NCBI RefSeq assembly: GCF_009789195.1
Contig: NZ_WSTC01000030.1
Location: forward strand, 1 to 64,000
Direction of reading: 5' to 3'
DNA: 64,000 nucleotides
Origin: Paenibacillus sp. MMS18-CY102
GTDB taxonomy: Bacteria > Bacillota > Bacilli > Paenibacillales > Paenibacillaceae
The translations under genes and the position numbers were made by a program. The notes under the pieces are model-generated. The model did no database searches. It worked only from the letters and a program-made list of their open reading frames with translations, and had not been told where the DNA came from. Of the stretch, positions 11,801 to 21,800 are shown piece after piece. Numbering within the stretch: position 1 is the first letter of the stretch; each line of letters opens with the position of its first letter.

Positions 11801-12838
11801 GAGCGCAGTGATACGGCCGCTGAACGCGGACAGGTCCGCCTCAGTGCGCTGTGTGAGCAGCAGCTTAATGCCCGAATCGTCCAGCATGTAGGCGATTCGC
11901 TCCTGCGGATACGTTGGATCAATCGGGACGTAAGCCCCGCCCGCTTTGAGGATCGCGAGCATGCCGACAATCGTATGAATAGAGCGATCAGCGATGAGGC
12001 CGACCAATTGGTCGGCTTGCACGCCTTGCTCACGCAGCGTACGGGCAAGCTTGTTCGCCCGGCTGTTCAGTTCAGCATACGTCACGCGGCTGCCTTCACA
12101 GGCAATAGCGATCTGGTCCGGCAGAGCCGCTGCTTGCTCCTCAAACAGCTGATGAATCGTCTTCTCCCGCGGATATTCCGCATCCGTATCGTTAAAGCCG
12201 ACCGACAGCAAGCGCCTTTCCTCTGCGTCCAACAGGTCGATTTCGCTTAACGCCATGCCAGGGGATGCCATCACTGCGGAATAGAATCGTGCCAACTGCC
12301 CCGCGATGGCTTCCACCGTCGATGCGTTGTATAGCCCTGCATCGTAGCCGATAGCGATTGTCAACTGATCCTCCGCCGTGGCAAAGGAGAAGCCGAGATC
12401 AACATCCCATGCCCCTTCTTCCGGCTGGTCCTGAATGCTTTCGAGCATGACAGCGACGCCATAACGGTTTTGATTCAGTCCGCTAGCTCCCTCGTGCCCG
12501 TGTGCTTCCATAACCGACCGCTTGATCGCGGCCAGCCAGTCTTTATAGGCCATATCACCGCTTTGTTCAATCCCAATGCCCAGCAAGCTGTTTGTATCGA
12601 GCCCATCGCTGCGGAACATCGGCGTACCGATGACAACTTCGGCTTGGCGGGCATATTGGCTCAATAAGTACGCAACGCCGGACAATAAGATGAGAAACAG
12701 GCCGTGGCCAGAGCCTCTGCTCGCTGAGACCAGCTGGGCAGCCAGCCCATCAGGCAGCGCCTGGCCCCAATTCACCATCATCCGTTCGCTGCGGTCGGAA
12801 CGTGCCATATCGTAAGGGAAGGAGTAAAGTTCCGTCAC
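2846..12838 (-). CDS. Three-module NRPS (Thr, Cys-like, Gly) ending in a BtrH-like domain
   Basis: This 3330-residue last assembly-line protein starts at GTG with GGAGG seven nt upstream. Domains: C-lobe-only condensation remnant 1-215; A1 216-735, pocket DFWNIGMVHK (classic Thr); PCP Ser765; C with HHAILDG at 977; A2 1300-1800, pocket DLYDFSLVWK (closest to Cys DLYNLSLIWK); PCP Ser1847; C with HHIVTDG at 2027; A3 2350-2840, pocket DILQLGMVWK (Gly); PCP Ser2888; then about 390 residues with Cys2959, His3093 and Asp3109. That tail resembles the BtrH_N plus DUF4872 acyltransferase layout (C39-like Cys, His and Asp in a YxVxD strand). There is no TE, reductase, epimerase or Cy domain. Thr and Gly calls are firm, Cys is tentative. 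I infer the tail releases the Gly-terminated chain onto an amine. Confidence 0.9.
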   Translation of the reverse strand: MTELYSFPYDMARSDRSERMMVNWGQALPDGLAAQLVSASRGSGHGLFLILLSGVAYLLSQYARQAEVVIGTPMFRSDGLDTNSLLGIGIEQSGDMAYKDWLAAIKRSVMEAHGHEGASGLNQNRYGVAVMLESIQDQPEEGAWDVDLGFSFATAEDQLTIAIGYDAGLYNASTVEAIAGQLARFYSAVMASPGMALSEIDLLDAEERRLLSVGFNDTDAEYPREKTIHQLFEEQAAALPDQIAIACEGSRVTYAELNSRANKLARTLREQGVQADQLVGLIADRSIHTIVGMLAILKAGGAYVPIDPTYPQERIAYMLDDSGIKLLLTQRTEADLSAFSGRITALDEEASYAADGSNLASVSGPGHLAYVIYTSGSTGRPKGVLIEHRNVVRLLFNSRNLFDFGPSDTWTLFHSFCFDFSVWEMYGALLYGGKLVIVPALTARSPQQFRQLLQDEQVTILNQTPTSFYQVIQEDELAEGRLGLRQVIFGGEALSPYALRNWRAKYPGTQLINMYGITETTVHVTYKEITEVEIAQAKSNIGTAIPTLRAYVLDGNSRLQPIGVPGELHISGDGLARGYLNRPELTAEKFIEHPFAPGERMYRSGDLARWLPDGNLEYLGRIDHQVKIRGYRIELGEIEAQLLKVGAREAIVIAREDEDGQKELCAYFVADQPYTAGELRELLARELPSYMIPAYFVQLDRMPLTSNGKIDRRSLPEPQASVSAGAAYREPQSEVEKQLAAIWQDVLKLPRVGLDDSFFAIGGDSIKVIRIISKIQSQLGLAVAVADFYRDPTIAGLAAMLAARSSAASSQASGEQLMADFTAAVAAETAERPLPADAEDWYPLSSIQQSMVFYSQMMPEEPIYHDQFYFMLDMPNFDWVAFQQAIHRVVLRHPILRTSMELERYSTPIQIVHGGRLPQVELTDLSGAGEAAQEQAIRANMEQDLKDRFRFGGGELLWRLRLFMLGASEFCVVLSFHHAILDGWSVASFNKELTEAYGAILTGQTVHSPVLKASYKDYVAIQMARQSSEETGRFWKDYLSGYTRNKLPFNLAGKRIAEASGIAIYRKQADEATSSAIARLSQQHAYSTRDICFAAYVFVMHTLTTEQDIVTGIVTHDRPPIEDGDAMLGCFLNTLPFRLEVDRGWTGIQLIEQVKKSLHAAFANELFLVDIAQEIGDGRGDRENPIFDALFNFTDFHVMDGLEDNAFIRGSGRQLQLDSSEMTNTLFDLEVSCAMSQMNIQIKYARAYFDESEIATAFELYVRVLCQLAANPAMSLRELPLLSETEHKRIVYDFNDTETDYARTSTLHQLLEEQAGKTPHHIALKQDGDTLTYAELNHRANQIARLLMDRGVQSGDRVGLIAERGFDMIAGMYAILKAGAAYVPIDPAYPDTRKAYIAGNAEIVALLADRDYGLGLNNTIVLADGGQASYDGGNLGLVKDAADLAYIIYTSGSTGVPKGVMIEHHSAVNLVQWVNERFAVGERDTLLFITSMCFDLSVYDVFGTLACGGKIVIARQEQVQNHEELIRLMREENITFWDSVPSTMNHLVNMIAQEEPGFVQHDLRLVFMSGDWIPVPLPGAIRSFFPNAEVIALGGATEATVWSNYYPVQAVSKTQTSIPYGMPMNNNYFYILNDDRKPVPFGVAGELYIGGVGVARGYMNDEAKTANAFVPNPFRNGPNEQMYRTGDLGRMLPSGQMEFLGRKDHQVKIRGFRVELGEIESQLVQHSEVREAVVLAKQDGQGNAYLCAYVAASEPLSAQQLREHLSGRLPGYMIPSAFVQLERLPLTSNGKIDRKALPEPEQGVDMGTAYVAPRTETEMQLAKIWTDVLGLDRISVHDHFFEIGGHSLRATSLATKVHKAMGVSFPLRHVFEYPTLAQMAEAIAGMQQLDYVAIPVADEQPYYPLSFAQKRLFILNQMVGNDTGYNVPAAIMVEGAADRLRLEETFRALAARHAALRTSFEMIGGEPVQRIHPEAQFSLAYSKLNEADIERKVRAFVQPFDLGKAPLYRMELCELSPDRHLLLFDMHHIVTDGTSMGILLREFSQLYAGEELPPLRIQYNDYAVWQRQRMADGHYREQERYWLDTFAGELPVLELPTDYARPAIRSFEGAAVTFAVERELAEQVRQVAAQAGGTLFMLLLAAYTSMLHHYTGQEDIVVGTPIAGRVTAELEPMFGMFINTLALRNYPSQDKPFLAYVEEVKANALKAFEHQEYPFEELVAKLHATRDFSRNPLFDTMLILQNAEEGTLAVDSLAFQPFELEQSVSKFDVTLSIVEQDQMLHATLEYSTSLFKEETVRRMADHFVQLLRSIVDQPEAPIGSLAIMTPPETEQVLHAFNRTERGYSRKHTITSLFEEQAERTPDAIALVYADTELTYRELNARANQAAALLRGQGVGTDSIVGLLVERSPELVIGMLGILKAGGAYLPIDPEYPQDRIRYMLEDSRASHLYVDGQLELPFFEGIRIDAGSQTADGQGEHAKHAVATNVKPIHSSDSLAYVIYTSGSTGLPKGVMIEHRNVVNLIIGMAEQIDMSAGRKLLSLTTVSFDIFVLESLVPLTQGCTVILGSDEDQRDPVRISRLVSQHGVHIVQMTPSRMRLWMNDPDHRQALKQLTDVLVGGEPLPPKLRDEISNAADARILNMYGPTETTVWSSMSVVPAQGLITIGTPIANTQIYVVNGGGRMQPIGAVGELCIAGDGLARGYLNREALTAEKFVDNPFEPGKRMYRTGDIARWLPDGTLECLGRADHQVKIRGYRIELGEIENQLRKLAAVREIAVIAREDETGSKVLCAYYTAEGELGTAELRAALAQQLPSYMVPSHFVQMDALPLTPNGKLDRQALPAPAGIPSGAVDYEGPEDEMEALLAAIWQEVLGVARVSVRDNFFELGGHSLHAIQVVARTNALQMGLSVKDIWDYPTIRQLKERQQAVNAIDVSAVTAAAPKRTYNKQFGVSYQYPYYYPCFNAVLYEKIHYQYGFPLARSILPAADGLVLPTLEFEHKGTGAGTEASLCRKLPFVPAMGLAELMAEAGIAFEFKSYPSLEEGIEAIDQSLANGEVAAIGGISYFLNYTSDYRLPDEECRERIAASNSSRMAFDHSLLVIDKTERGYIVYDASFGFMGEVPRQDLYDSFTGYRSMACLDDRPEWAAYAYRVFHSERPLAERPADPEWPLRIFIEQMNSLLSVESQPYEWNGQAYTRFTGVGAIAQWGRVLQAGPPSLDDASYLSLIQAVSIDWKYNFVFLRDLLDDLGQQFEPFRGASLPVQEMIGTLSGAYEDCQHLLNSEYGTFSLQLAQRIGLMQVRLAALLPEWREQAFALLASSMNEQNAVTGADVR

Positions 12839-12853
12839 CCTAATTCCTCCATT

Positions 12854-15800
12854 CTAAAAGTTGAATTCCACATCTTCGAATACGGCCCGTTTCGGCTTCG
12901 GACGGGGACCTTGCAGCTCCACATGCCTCGCCTGAACGCTAGGATCAGCGGCGACGGCACGCAAGATACGAACGTAATCGTCCAGCAGGGCCGCTACTGT
13001 CTCAGGACGGAATAGCTTCGCAGCGAAATCCATCGCTACAGTTAACCCGCTTTCTGCTGCCACAGCCTCCAGCGTAAGGTCAAACTTCGCCACGCTTGGG
13101 CGGAATGGCAGAAGCTCCGCCCGCAGCCCCTCGGCCTGCAGCTCTGCCGTCTCTTGATTGTGCATGACGAATGCGGCATCAAACAACGGATTGCGGCTAA
13201 CGTCCCGCGGAAGGTTAAGCTTCGCAGCCAGCTCTTCCAGCGGATAGTCCTGATGCTCGAATGCCCCTATCGTGTTAGCCTTAATCGCTTGAAGAAACTG
13301 TTCGTAAGGCTGGCCCTCTGACGGTCGGCAACGGATGACGAGCATTTGGACGAACATGCCGATCAGCGGCTGCAAATCAGCGTCGGCGCGTCCTGCAGAT
13401 GGCGTGCCAACCATAAAGTCACTCTGGCTGCTATGCCGTTGAAGAAGCAGCGCGTACGCCGCAAGCAGCACCATGTACAATGTCGCCCCATTGCACGTCG
13501 CGATTGCCTGCAGTCTGCCTTGCAGCTCTGGCTCCACGATAAGGCTCACCCGGCCGCCTTCGAAGCTTTGAACGCTTGGGCGAGGGAAGTCGGTTGGCAG
13601 CGCCAGCGCAGAAGGCGGGCTGCTGAGCATCTGTTGCCAGTAGCGGGCGTTGCGCTCCTGCGCCCCGCTCTCTGCCTGTTGCTGCTGCCATACGGCATAA
13701 TCTTTGTATTGAATGCGCAGCTCAGGCAGCTCGATGCCGTTGTAGAGCTGGATGAAATCCCGAATGAGCACAGCCATCGACACGCCGTCCGAGACGATAT
13801 GGTGCATATCGAAGAACAGCGCATAGGCGTCCGTGCCGGAAGAGCCGCTGGAGACGGAGCTGGAATTAAAGCCGGCGTTAGCGCTGGATTTTAAATCAGA
13901 ACCGGACTCTGGCGCCTCCTCCACGAGCTTAATCAGCGTTGCCCGCATAAGCGGTGCCCGTCCCAGATCAAACGGTTGAACCAGTGATTCTGCCAGTGCC
14001 TCTAGCCCATCCTCCGTAGTCTCGCAATATCCGAATTGGAACGGTGCCTCTGGTTGAATGAACTGCATGAATTGGCCGTCCTCAACCGCAAATGAAGTGC
14101 GAAGCGACTCGTGGCGAACAATCACCTTACGCAGCGCTTGCTCCGCACGGCTACGTTCAAGCGCGCCTTCCAGCCGGAACAGGCCCGGCAGGTTATACGC
14201 TGTGCTATCGGCCGCCAATTGCTGAATGACGTACAGCCGCAATTGGCCTGAGGATAACGGGTAACAGCGCTGTGGCTCCGCTAGAGGGATGGCGAATGCA
14301 CGCTCAGCGTTAGGCGACGCTTGCGCTATGGCCTCAGCTTGCTGCCTAACCGTCGCTAGGCGGAACAAGTCCGCCAACGGCAAATTCACGCCGAACGCTT
14401 GAATGATGCGCGATCGCAGCCCGATCGCATGCAGCGAATGGCCGCCGGTCTCGAAGAACGAGTCTGTCACGCCGATTGGGCTTGTGCCGAGCACCTCGGA
14501 CCAAATGCCCGCAAGCTCCGCTTCCAACGGGCTTGCCGGCGGTTCGCCGGCCGTATCTTGCGCCTGCAGCTCAGGCGCAGGCAGCGCTTTGAGATCGATC
14601 TTGCCGTTCGGATTGAGCGGCAGCGCATCTAACTGCTGGAAGCGTGCCGGAATCATGTAGCTTGGCAGCTCTTGCGCCAACGCTTCCCTGATCTCCGCCA
14701 CGGCCATCGTGCTTGCCGCCACGAAGTATCCGCATAGGTACGGCTGCCCCGCGTCATCGTCGCGAGCCGTTACAACCGCTTCCTGGATGCGCGGAACCTT
14801 CCTCAGATGCGCCTCAACCTCGCCAATCTCGATGCGATAGCCGCGGATTTTGACTTGATGGTCAATCCGTCCAAGGTACGCAATGTTCCCATCTGGCTGC
14901 CAACGCACCAAATCACCTGTCCGGTACATAAGGCCGCCCGGCACATGCGGGTTGGCGACGAATTTATCCGCCGTCAGGTCCATGCGGTCCCAGTACCCGC
15001 GTGCCAGCCCTTCGCCCGAGATGCATAGTTCACCTGGCACGCCGACTGGCTGCAACTGCAGCTCGCCGTTTACGATCCATGCCTGTACGTTCGGAAGCGG
15101 CTTGCCGATTGGCACATTTGCCCTCGATGATTCGCCTGCGCCCGTCGTATATCGGGTCGCATAAATCGTTGCTTCCGTCGGTCCATACAAATTTTCAAGC
15201 TGCGCTGGCAGCCCCGTACGTTCGTATTGCTCAACTAGCCTGCGGGTTAACGCCTCGCCGGCTGCGAATATATAATTCAACGATTGCAGCTGTGGCAACT
15301 GGCTCTCCGTAACGCTATTGAGCAGCGCCTGCAGCATCGACGGAACAAAATTAATGTGCGTGATCCGATGGATGCCCACTGCTTGAACAAGCGCATCCGG
15401 GTCCTTCTCATCGCCCTGCGGCAAAATAATCAACTGCCCATTTCCAACAAACCAGCCGAACAGCTCTGCTAACGACACGTCGAACGCATACGTTGTTTTG
15501 AGCAAATAACGGTCATCCGCCTTGAGCGGATATAGCCGTTCTAGCTGGCTGAGCATATGCACAATTGACCGCTGCTCGACCATGACGCCCTTGGGCTTGC
15601 CCGTCGATCCTGAGGTAAAGATGACGTAGGCCAGATTGGAAGGCGATGATATCGGCTCCAGATTCCGCCCGTCCGTCCCATAAGCATCAGGATGATCCAG
15701 ATCGATCATTTTGCCCGCCACAGTGCTGGCATCTTGCAACCGGCCGCTAAGCTGGCCCTGTAACAAGAGCAGCCTTGCTCCTGATTCGTTCAAGATCGAA

Positions 15801-18800
15801 GCAATCCGGTCCGGCGGATGCTCAGGATCAATCGGCACATAAGCGCCGCCAGCTTTCATGATGGCGAGAATGCCGATCACCATCTCGAAGGAACGCTTCA
15901 CCATAATGCCGACCAATTGATCCGGTACGACGCCTTCCTTTCTTAGCGTCCGCGCCAATCGGTTCGCCCTATCATTCAGCTCGCGGTATGTCATCCACTG
16001 GCCATCATAGAAGACGGCTTCCCGCTCCGGCGTTTGTGCCACCCGCTGCTCGAACAGCCCATGTACCGTCTGCTCGCCCGCTTCATATGCCGCGTAGGTT
16101 GCGTTGAAGCCGAACATAATTTGCGACCGTTCCTTCGCATCCACCATCTCCATCTGGCCAATCGCCCGGTCTGGCGCTTGCGTGGCTTCCTTCACCAGTT
16201 GAACGAAATGGCGGGAAAGCCGCGCAATCGTGCCAGGCTCGAACAGTTCGGTTGCATATTCCAGATGGGCATGCACCCCGTCGCTGGTTTCGGACAGCTC
16301 TAGCGTCAGGTCGAAGCGGCTCTGCTTCGTATCGTACTTATATGGCCGGAACTGTAAGCCTTCTGCCTGCTGGGTCGCCCAATCCATGTTCTGGTAAACG
16401 AACATCGTATCAAACAACGGATTTCGGCTAAGGTCACGCGGCACATTCAAGCGCTCCACCAACATTTCGAACGGATACGCCTGATGCTCCATCGCGTTCA
16501 TCGCATTATCTTTCACTTCGCGGAGGAACTGGCGGAACGGCTTATCGCCTTCCGGCTTGTTGCGCAGCGCCAGCGTCTGGACGAACATGCCGACCATCGT
16601 TTGCAAATCCGCATGCTCCCTGCCTGCCGCTGGCGTACCGACGACAACATCCTCTTGTCCGGCGTATTTGGCGAGCAGCATCTGGAACGCGGCCAAATAA
16701 ACCATGAACGGCGTAGCGCCAGCCTCAGCCGCCAGCTTCTTTACGGCAGCCTGCAGTTCAGGAGGCAGCTCGAATGTATGCCGCCGTCCGGCAAAGCCGC
16801 GAACCGATGGGCGAGGCGCATCCAGAGGCAAGTTCAAGACGGGCACCCCGTCTGCGAATGCCTGCAGCCAATAGCCAGCTAAGTGGTCCAGCTTATTCTG
16901 CTGAAGCAAACCTTGCTGCCATAGGGCAAAATCGCGGTACTGCACGCGTGGCTCTGCCAACGTTTCGCCGCTATATAGCTGCATGAATTCTTTCATGAGC
17001 AAGCTGATCGACACGCCGTCCGCCGCGATATGGTGCATATCGAATAAGAGCACATGCTTGTCCGCCTCCATCCGGATGATTCCGGCACGGAACAACGGCG
17101 ATTGTTTCAGGTCAAATGGCTGGATGAATGAAGCGATCGCGTCATCCAGCGTTCCTTCGCCTAGCGCGATGGCGTGAACTGGGAATTCAGATGCCAAGCC
17201 GCCATCAATACGGCCGACGAAGCCTTCCTCCTCCCAGCGATACACGGTGGACAAGATCGCATGCCTGCGCACAAGCGCTTGGCATGCCTGGCGGAGCTTC
17301 TCCAGATCCAGGTCGCCCTCGACAACAAACAAGCATGGCTGATTGTAAGCCAAGCTCGGCACGTCCATCTGCTCAAGCACGAGCAGCCTTTTTTGTGCGG
17401 AAGAAACGAGGTAAGCTTCACTGCCTGCCACCGGCTCAATCGGCTGATGAAGCATCCGGTCCGCGCCCTCGATTCGTCTGGACAGCTGGCGGACGGTCGG
17501 TGCAGCGAACAGGTCGCGCAGCGAAATCGTGACGCTGAACTGCTGATGAATGCGGGACGCAAGCGAAACAGCTTGCAAGGAATTGCCGCCGATATCGAAG
17601 AAATGGTCCAGCGCGCCAATCGGGCGCTTGCCAATAATATCTTCTACAATAGCGGCTAGCGCTGTTTCCGTTGTCCCAAGCGGTTCGTCGTAGCTTCCCG
17701 CATGCAACACGGCTGTGGCCGGAGACTGCGGTTTCAGCAACGCAAGCAGCTGGTCGCCTCTGTGATGCAGCAGCGGAAGCAATTGATTACGATGCTTTAG
17801 CTCCGCCACGCCGGCACCAGGAACCTCCCAATGCCGCAGCCCGCCTGTTGCAGGCGCTGGCGCCAATGGCGGTGCTGCAGCATTCCCATGTGCGTGCCCT
17901 TCGGCAGGCACCGATAATCCCGCAGCTACTTGCAGCTCGGTAACAAGTGATTCCGTTTCACCCTCCCAGAGCGCCACGAATGGGGATTCGTCTGGAATGC
18001 TCGCTAATGGCAGAAGGTAGCGCCCTGTTCCTTGCCCCGAACTCGCCGAATGCGCAGAAGCCTCGCCCGAGCGTTCCCAGCCGGACTCTTCAAGGAAGAG
18101 GCGGAATGGCTCGTTTTTATCCGTTGCAATATAACGCGCTGCCAACGCATTGGCTCCTTGCCCAGCGGCAAATCGCTTCAGCTCACATAGAATCGCATGT
18201 TCGACGCGACGGCCGAGCACACGGCAACTGAGCAAGAACGTATCCAGCACTAGAGCGTTTTCCTCTATAGCGCCGAAGACTAGACCAACAAAGCCGTAAT
18301 CGCCGAAACGGTCAGCCACCTCGATGCCCCAGCAAGCCATCGTTGAATCTGCTGCGAGCTTACGGATTTCGTCCTCGGACCGCCGGACCGTGCTTAGGTT
18401 AAACTGGTTCGTCCGCTGCGTCAGCTGCGAAGCACGGGCAATCTGTTCCGGCCCGAGCGGGCGCATCTTCATCCGCAGGTTTAGCCCCGCGAGAAACGCG
18501 TCCATGGCAGCAGGCGCCGCGCTTCCATCCGAACCCGCGTGCGTTTCAGGCTGTGCCGCCTGCTGGGCATTGCGCCGTTGTGACTCCGCACGGTAGTAAT
18601 CCGATCTCTTGCGGTCCTCATCCGTCACCGTCAGCTTGTCGAACGCCCAGATATGCTGGAGATAATGCGGAATATGCTCCGCATCCTCCGGCACTTGAAG
18701 CGAAAGGACGGAAGGGTTGCCCGCCATCATTTCGCTAATTTCCTTCGGATTGTCGTCGATGAAAATAAAACTGTCCAAGCCAAGATTCAATTGCTCAGCG

Positions 18801-21800
18801 AGCAAGCGAAGATTGTCTGCCTTAGGCTCCCAATTGAGCTTCGCAGCGACAAAATGCTCCCTCTTCAGCAGCATGCCGGGATTGCGGCCGAACACTTCCC
18901 ACACATCCGCTTCGTTGTTTTTGCTGCTCAACACAAGCAGCATGCCTTCGCTTAAGCGATCCAGCATAAATTGCTGCAGCGCGAGGTAAGGGGCTTCGAC
19001 GGTTACGCCTAACGCTCCATCTTCTCCGCATATGCCTTTCCACAGCGTGTTGTCGCAATCCAGCGCGATCACTTTGAATGGGCTGGACGCATTTAACCCG
19101 ACAACTGTGCGTGCAATAGCTGTTCCCATCGCTGCGTAATAGGCTTCCGTAAATGGCATATGGCCTTCATGGTCCATGACAGAATCATAAATGGCAGGCA
19201 CTTGATATAACGCGGCGAGCGCTTCCCCGAATGCCATCGTTCGAACATTGCCCATCATGGCCAATGCATCGCGCCAGCGTTCATTCAACTGGTCCAAATA
19301 AGCCGTCACCTCAGCCGCGAACGGCAACCCCGGCGTCACTGGGAATGTACCGACGATATATACGCCTCGCGGGCTGCGGCTCGCCATCGCTTGCTCCAGC
19401 TCACCGTAAATCCGATCCAGCTTCGCCTTTAATGCAGTGACAGAAGAATCGTCGTCACGAATCCAGTCTTCGAATCGAATGAGCAGCACATTAATGCCAT
19501 CATTAGACGAAATCAGGCTCGACGGGTCTAGCAGCTGTTGGAATACTTGGTGATACGGAGCAAAAGCGGCCGTAACGCTCTGTTGGAACTGCTGGCACCA
19601 CCATTCAATAGAAGCTGCGATAGGCTCAGCCGTGAACGTCGCGCTGATGGCGACTGTTAAATCGGAAACCCGCGCTGCTTCCGCAGGAACATTCGACGCT
19701 TCCCCAATTGCTGCGCTCGGTACCGCATTCGCCGCCGTTTTCTGCGAAACTTCAGCCAATGGCAAGCCCATCAAGCTTAAAGACGGCTGCTCTGCAATGG
19801 CACTTGCAATTGCGACGAACGTATCCAGCCATTGCCGAACCGTCCTTTCCTTGTACAATCCCGTGTCATATTGCATAACTAGCGTTAAGCCGTCCGAGCC
19901 GGACAGGCCGTTCCATACGTCAAGCTGGAAATCCAGCGGCGCCGTAGCATGGCCCAGTGAATATTCCTCAAACCGCAATCCAGCTTCTTCCATCCCTAAC
20001 TGGCTGGCCGGGTTCATCGCGAATTCGTTATGGTATACGAACATCGTGTCATAGAGCGGATTGCGGGAGCGGCCAGCCGCCACCTGCAAGTCCGATACCA
20101 TCCAATCGAACGGGTAGTCATGGGCGTAAGCTTCGAGAACGTTACGGTGTACCTCGCCGGCATATTCAGCGAAAGCCTGCTCCGCGCTTACGTTCATCCG
20201 AATCGGCAAGAAGTTAATGAACATGCCGATGACACGCTCAACCTCCGGATGGTTACGGCCAGCTACTAAAGTGCCGACAACCAGATCCTCTTGGTTCGAA
20301 ATGTGGCGCAGCATCCAGCCATAGACGGCAAACAACAGGGAGTTCATCGTCCAGCCGCTGCGCCGTGCGAGCTGCTCCAGCTTCCTTGCCAGCTCAGCAG
20401 GCAGGTGCGCTTTCAGTGACCGCCCGTGAAGCGACTTCTGTTCCCCACGCTCAAAATCAGCCGGCATGTTCAGCAGCGGTAAGCTGCCGGCCAGGCGGCC
20501 ATGCCAATATTGCTGCTGCCGCTGGAAGCCGCCGCGTTCGAGCGTATCCTGCTGCCATACGGCAAAATCAACGTATTGGAGCGGCAGCTCCGCGAGCGTT
20601 TCTCCTTTGTAAAGCTCACAAAACTCTTTAACCAAAATGCTCGTCGACACGCCATCGGACGCGATATGATGCAGATCGACCAAAATCAAATGGCGATTGC
20701 CTTCGCTGCCCTCATTGCCCGCAAGCTGCACCAGCCCGACTCGGAGCAGCGGCGGCGATGCAAGATCAAAAGGCCGAATAAATTCGTCCAGCACCACTTG
20801 GATATGTTTCTCCGCACAGCGGTAATGCTCTACCTGAAAGCTTGCTTCAGCTGCGATACGCTGTATGATCTGCCCATCCTCGAATACGAACGAAGCCCGC
20901 AACGATGCGTGCCGGCCGAGCAGTTGGCGGAACACCGCTTCTAAGCGCGCCCCATCAAGCTCGCCATGCGCCATAATGCCGAACGGCGTATTGTTGCCCG
21001 TGCCAATCGACGCGAACTGCTCCTGAATATAGACGCGATATTGGGATGGCGTTAACGGATAATGCGGCCGTACAGCCGCTCTCGCCAACGGTTCCCCGTA
21101 ACCCGGTTTCGCATCAGGCTCAAGGCCTGCCAAGCCTTCCACATAAGCGGCAAGCTCTCCAACTGTCGCATGCCCCAGCAAATCGGCTACTTCAATTCGA
21201 ACCGCTAAGCGCTGGCTGATCTGGTTTACGATCTTGAGCGCGAGAATCGAATCCCCGCCTGCCTCGTAATAGTTGTCCTTAAGGCCGACACGGCGAAAGC
21301 CTAACGTCTCGCCCCAAGCCTGTGCAACTGCCAGCTCAGCCTTGGTATAGTTTCCGTCCGGCTTGCCTGTCAGCGTAATCGCTAGGTCCAGCGCAGCGGC
21401 TGCAGCAACCGGCCGGCTGCCCGCATCCGCAGCGGACGCTAATGGAGCCGGCGCTTCAAGCCAGCAGCGGCTCGGTTCAAACGGATACGTTGGCAGCGGG
21501 AGCCGTTCATATCTCTGGCCTGCATAAAGCTGGCTCCAATCGATATCCGCTCCCGCCATATAGCTTGCGGCTAAGGAGGCAATATCGCTTTCACGCCCAG
21601 CTTCACCGCCAGTAGATTTTCCATAATAAATGCCGCGTGCAGGCTCGCCGAGCAAGCCTTTTTCGTCAATGAAGGCTAATTGTTGCGCGAGTTCCCCCGC
21701 CGAACGTAACATGAAAGCGATCCGATGCTCATAATGGTCCCGCCCTGTATTGGCTGAATAACATAAATCAGCAAGGCGGCCCTGCTCCAGCTCTAGCTGG

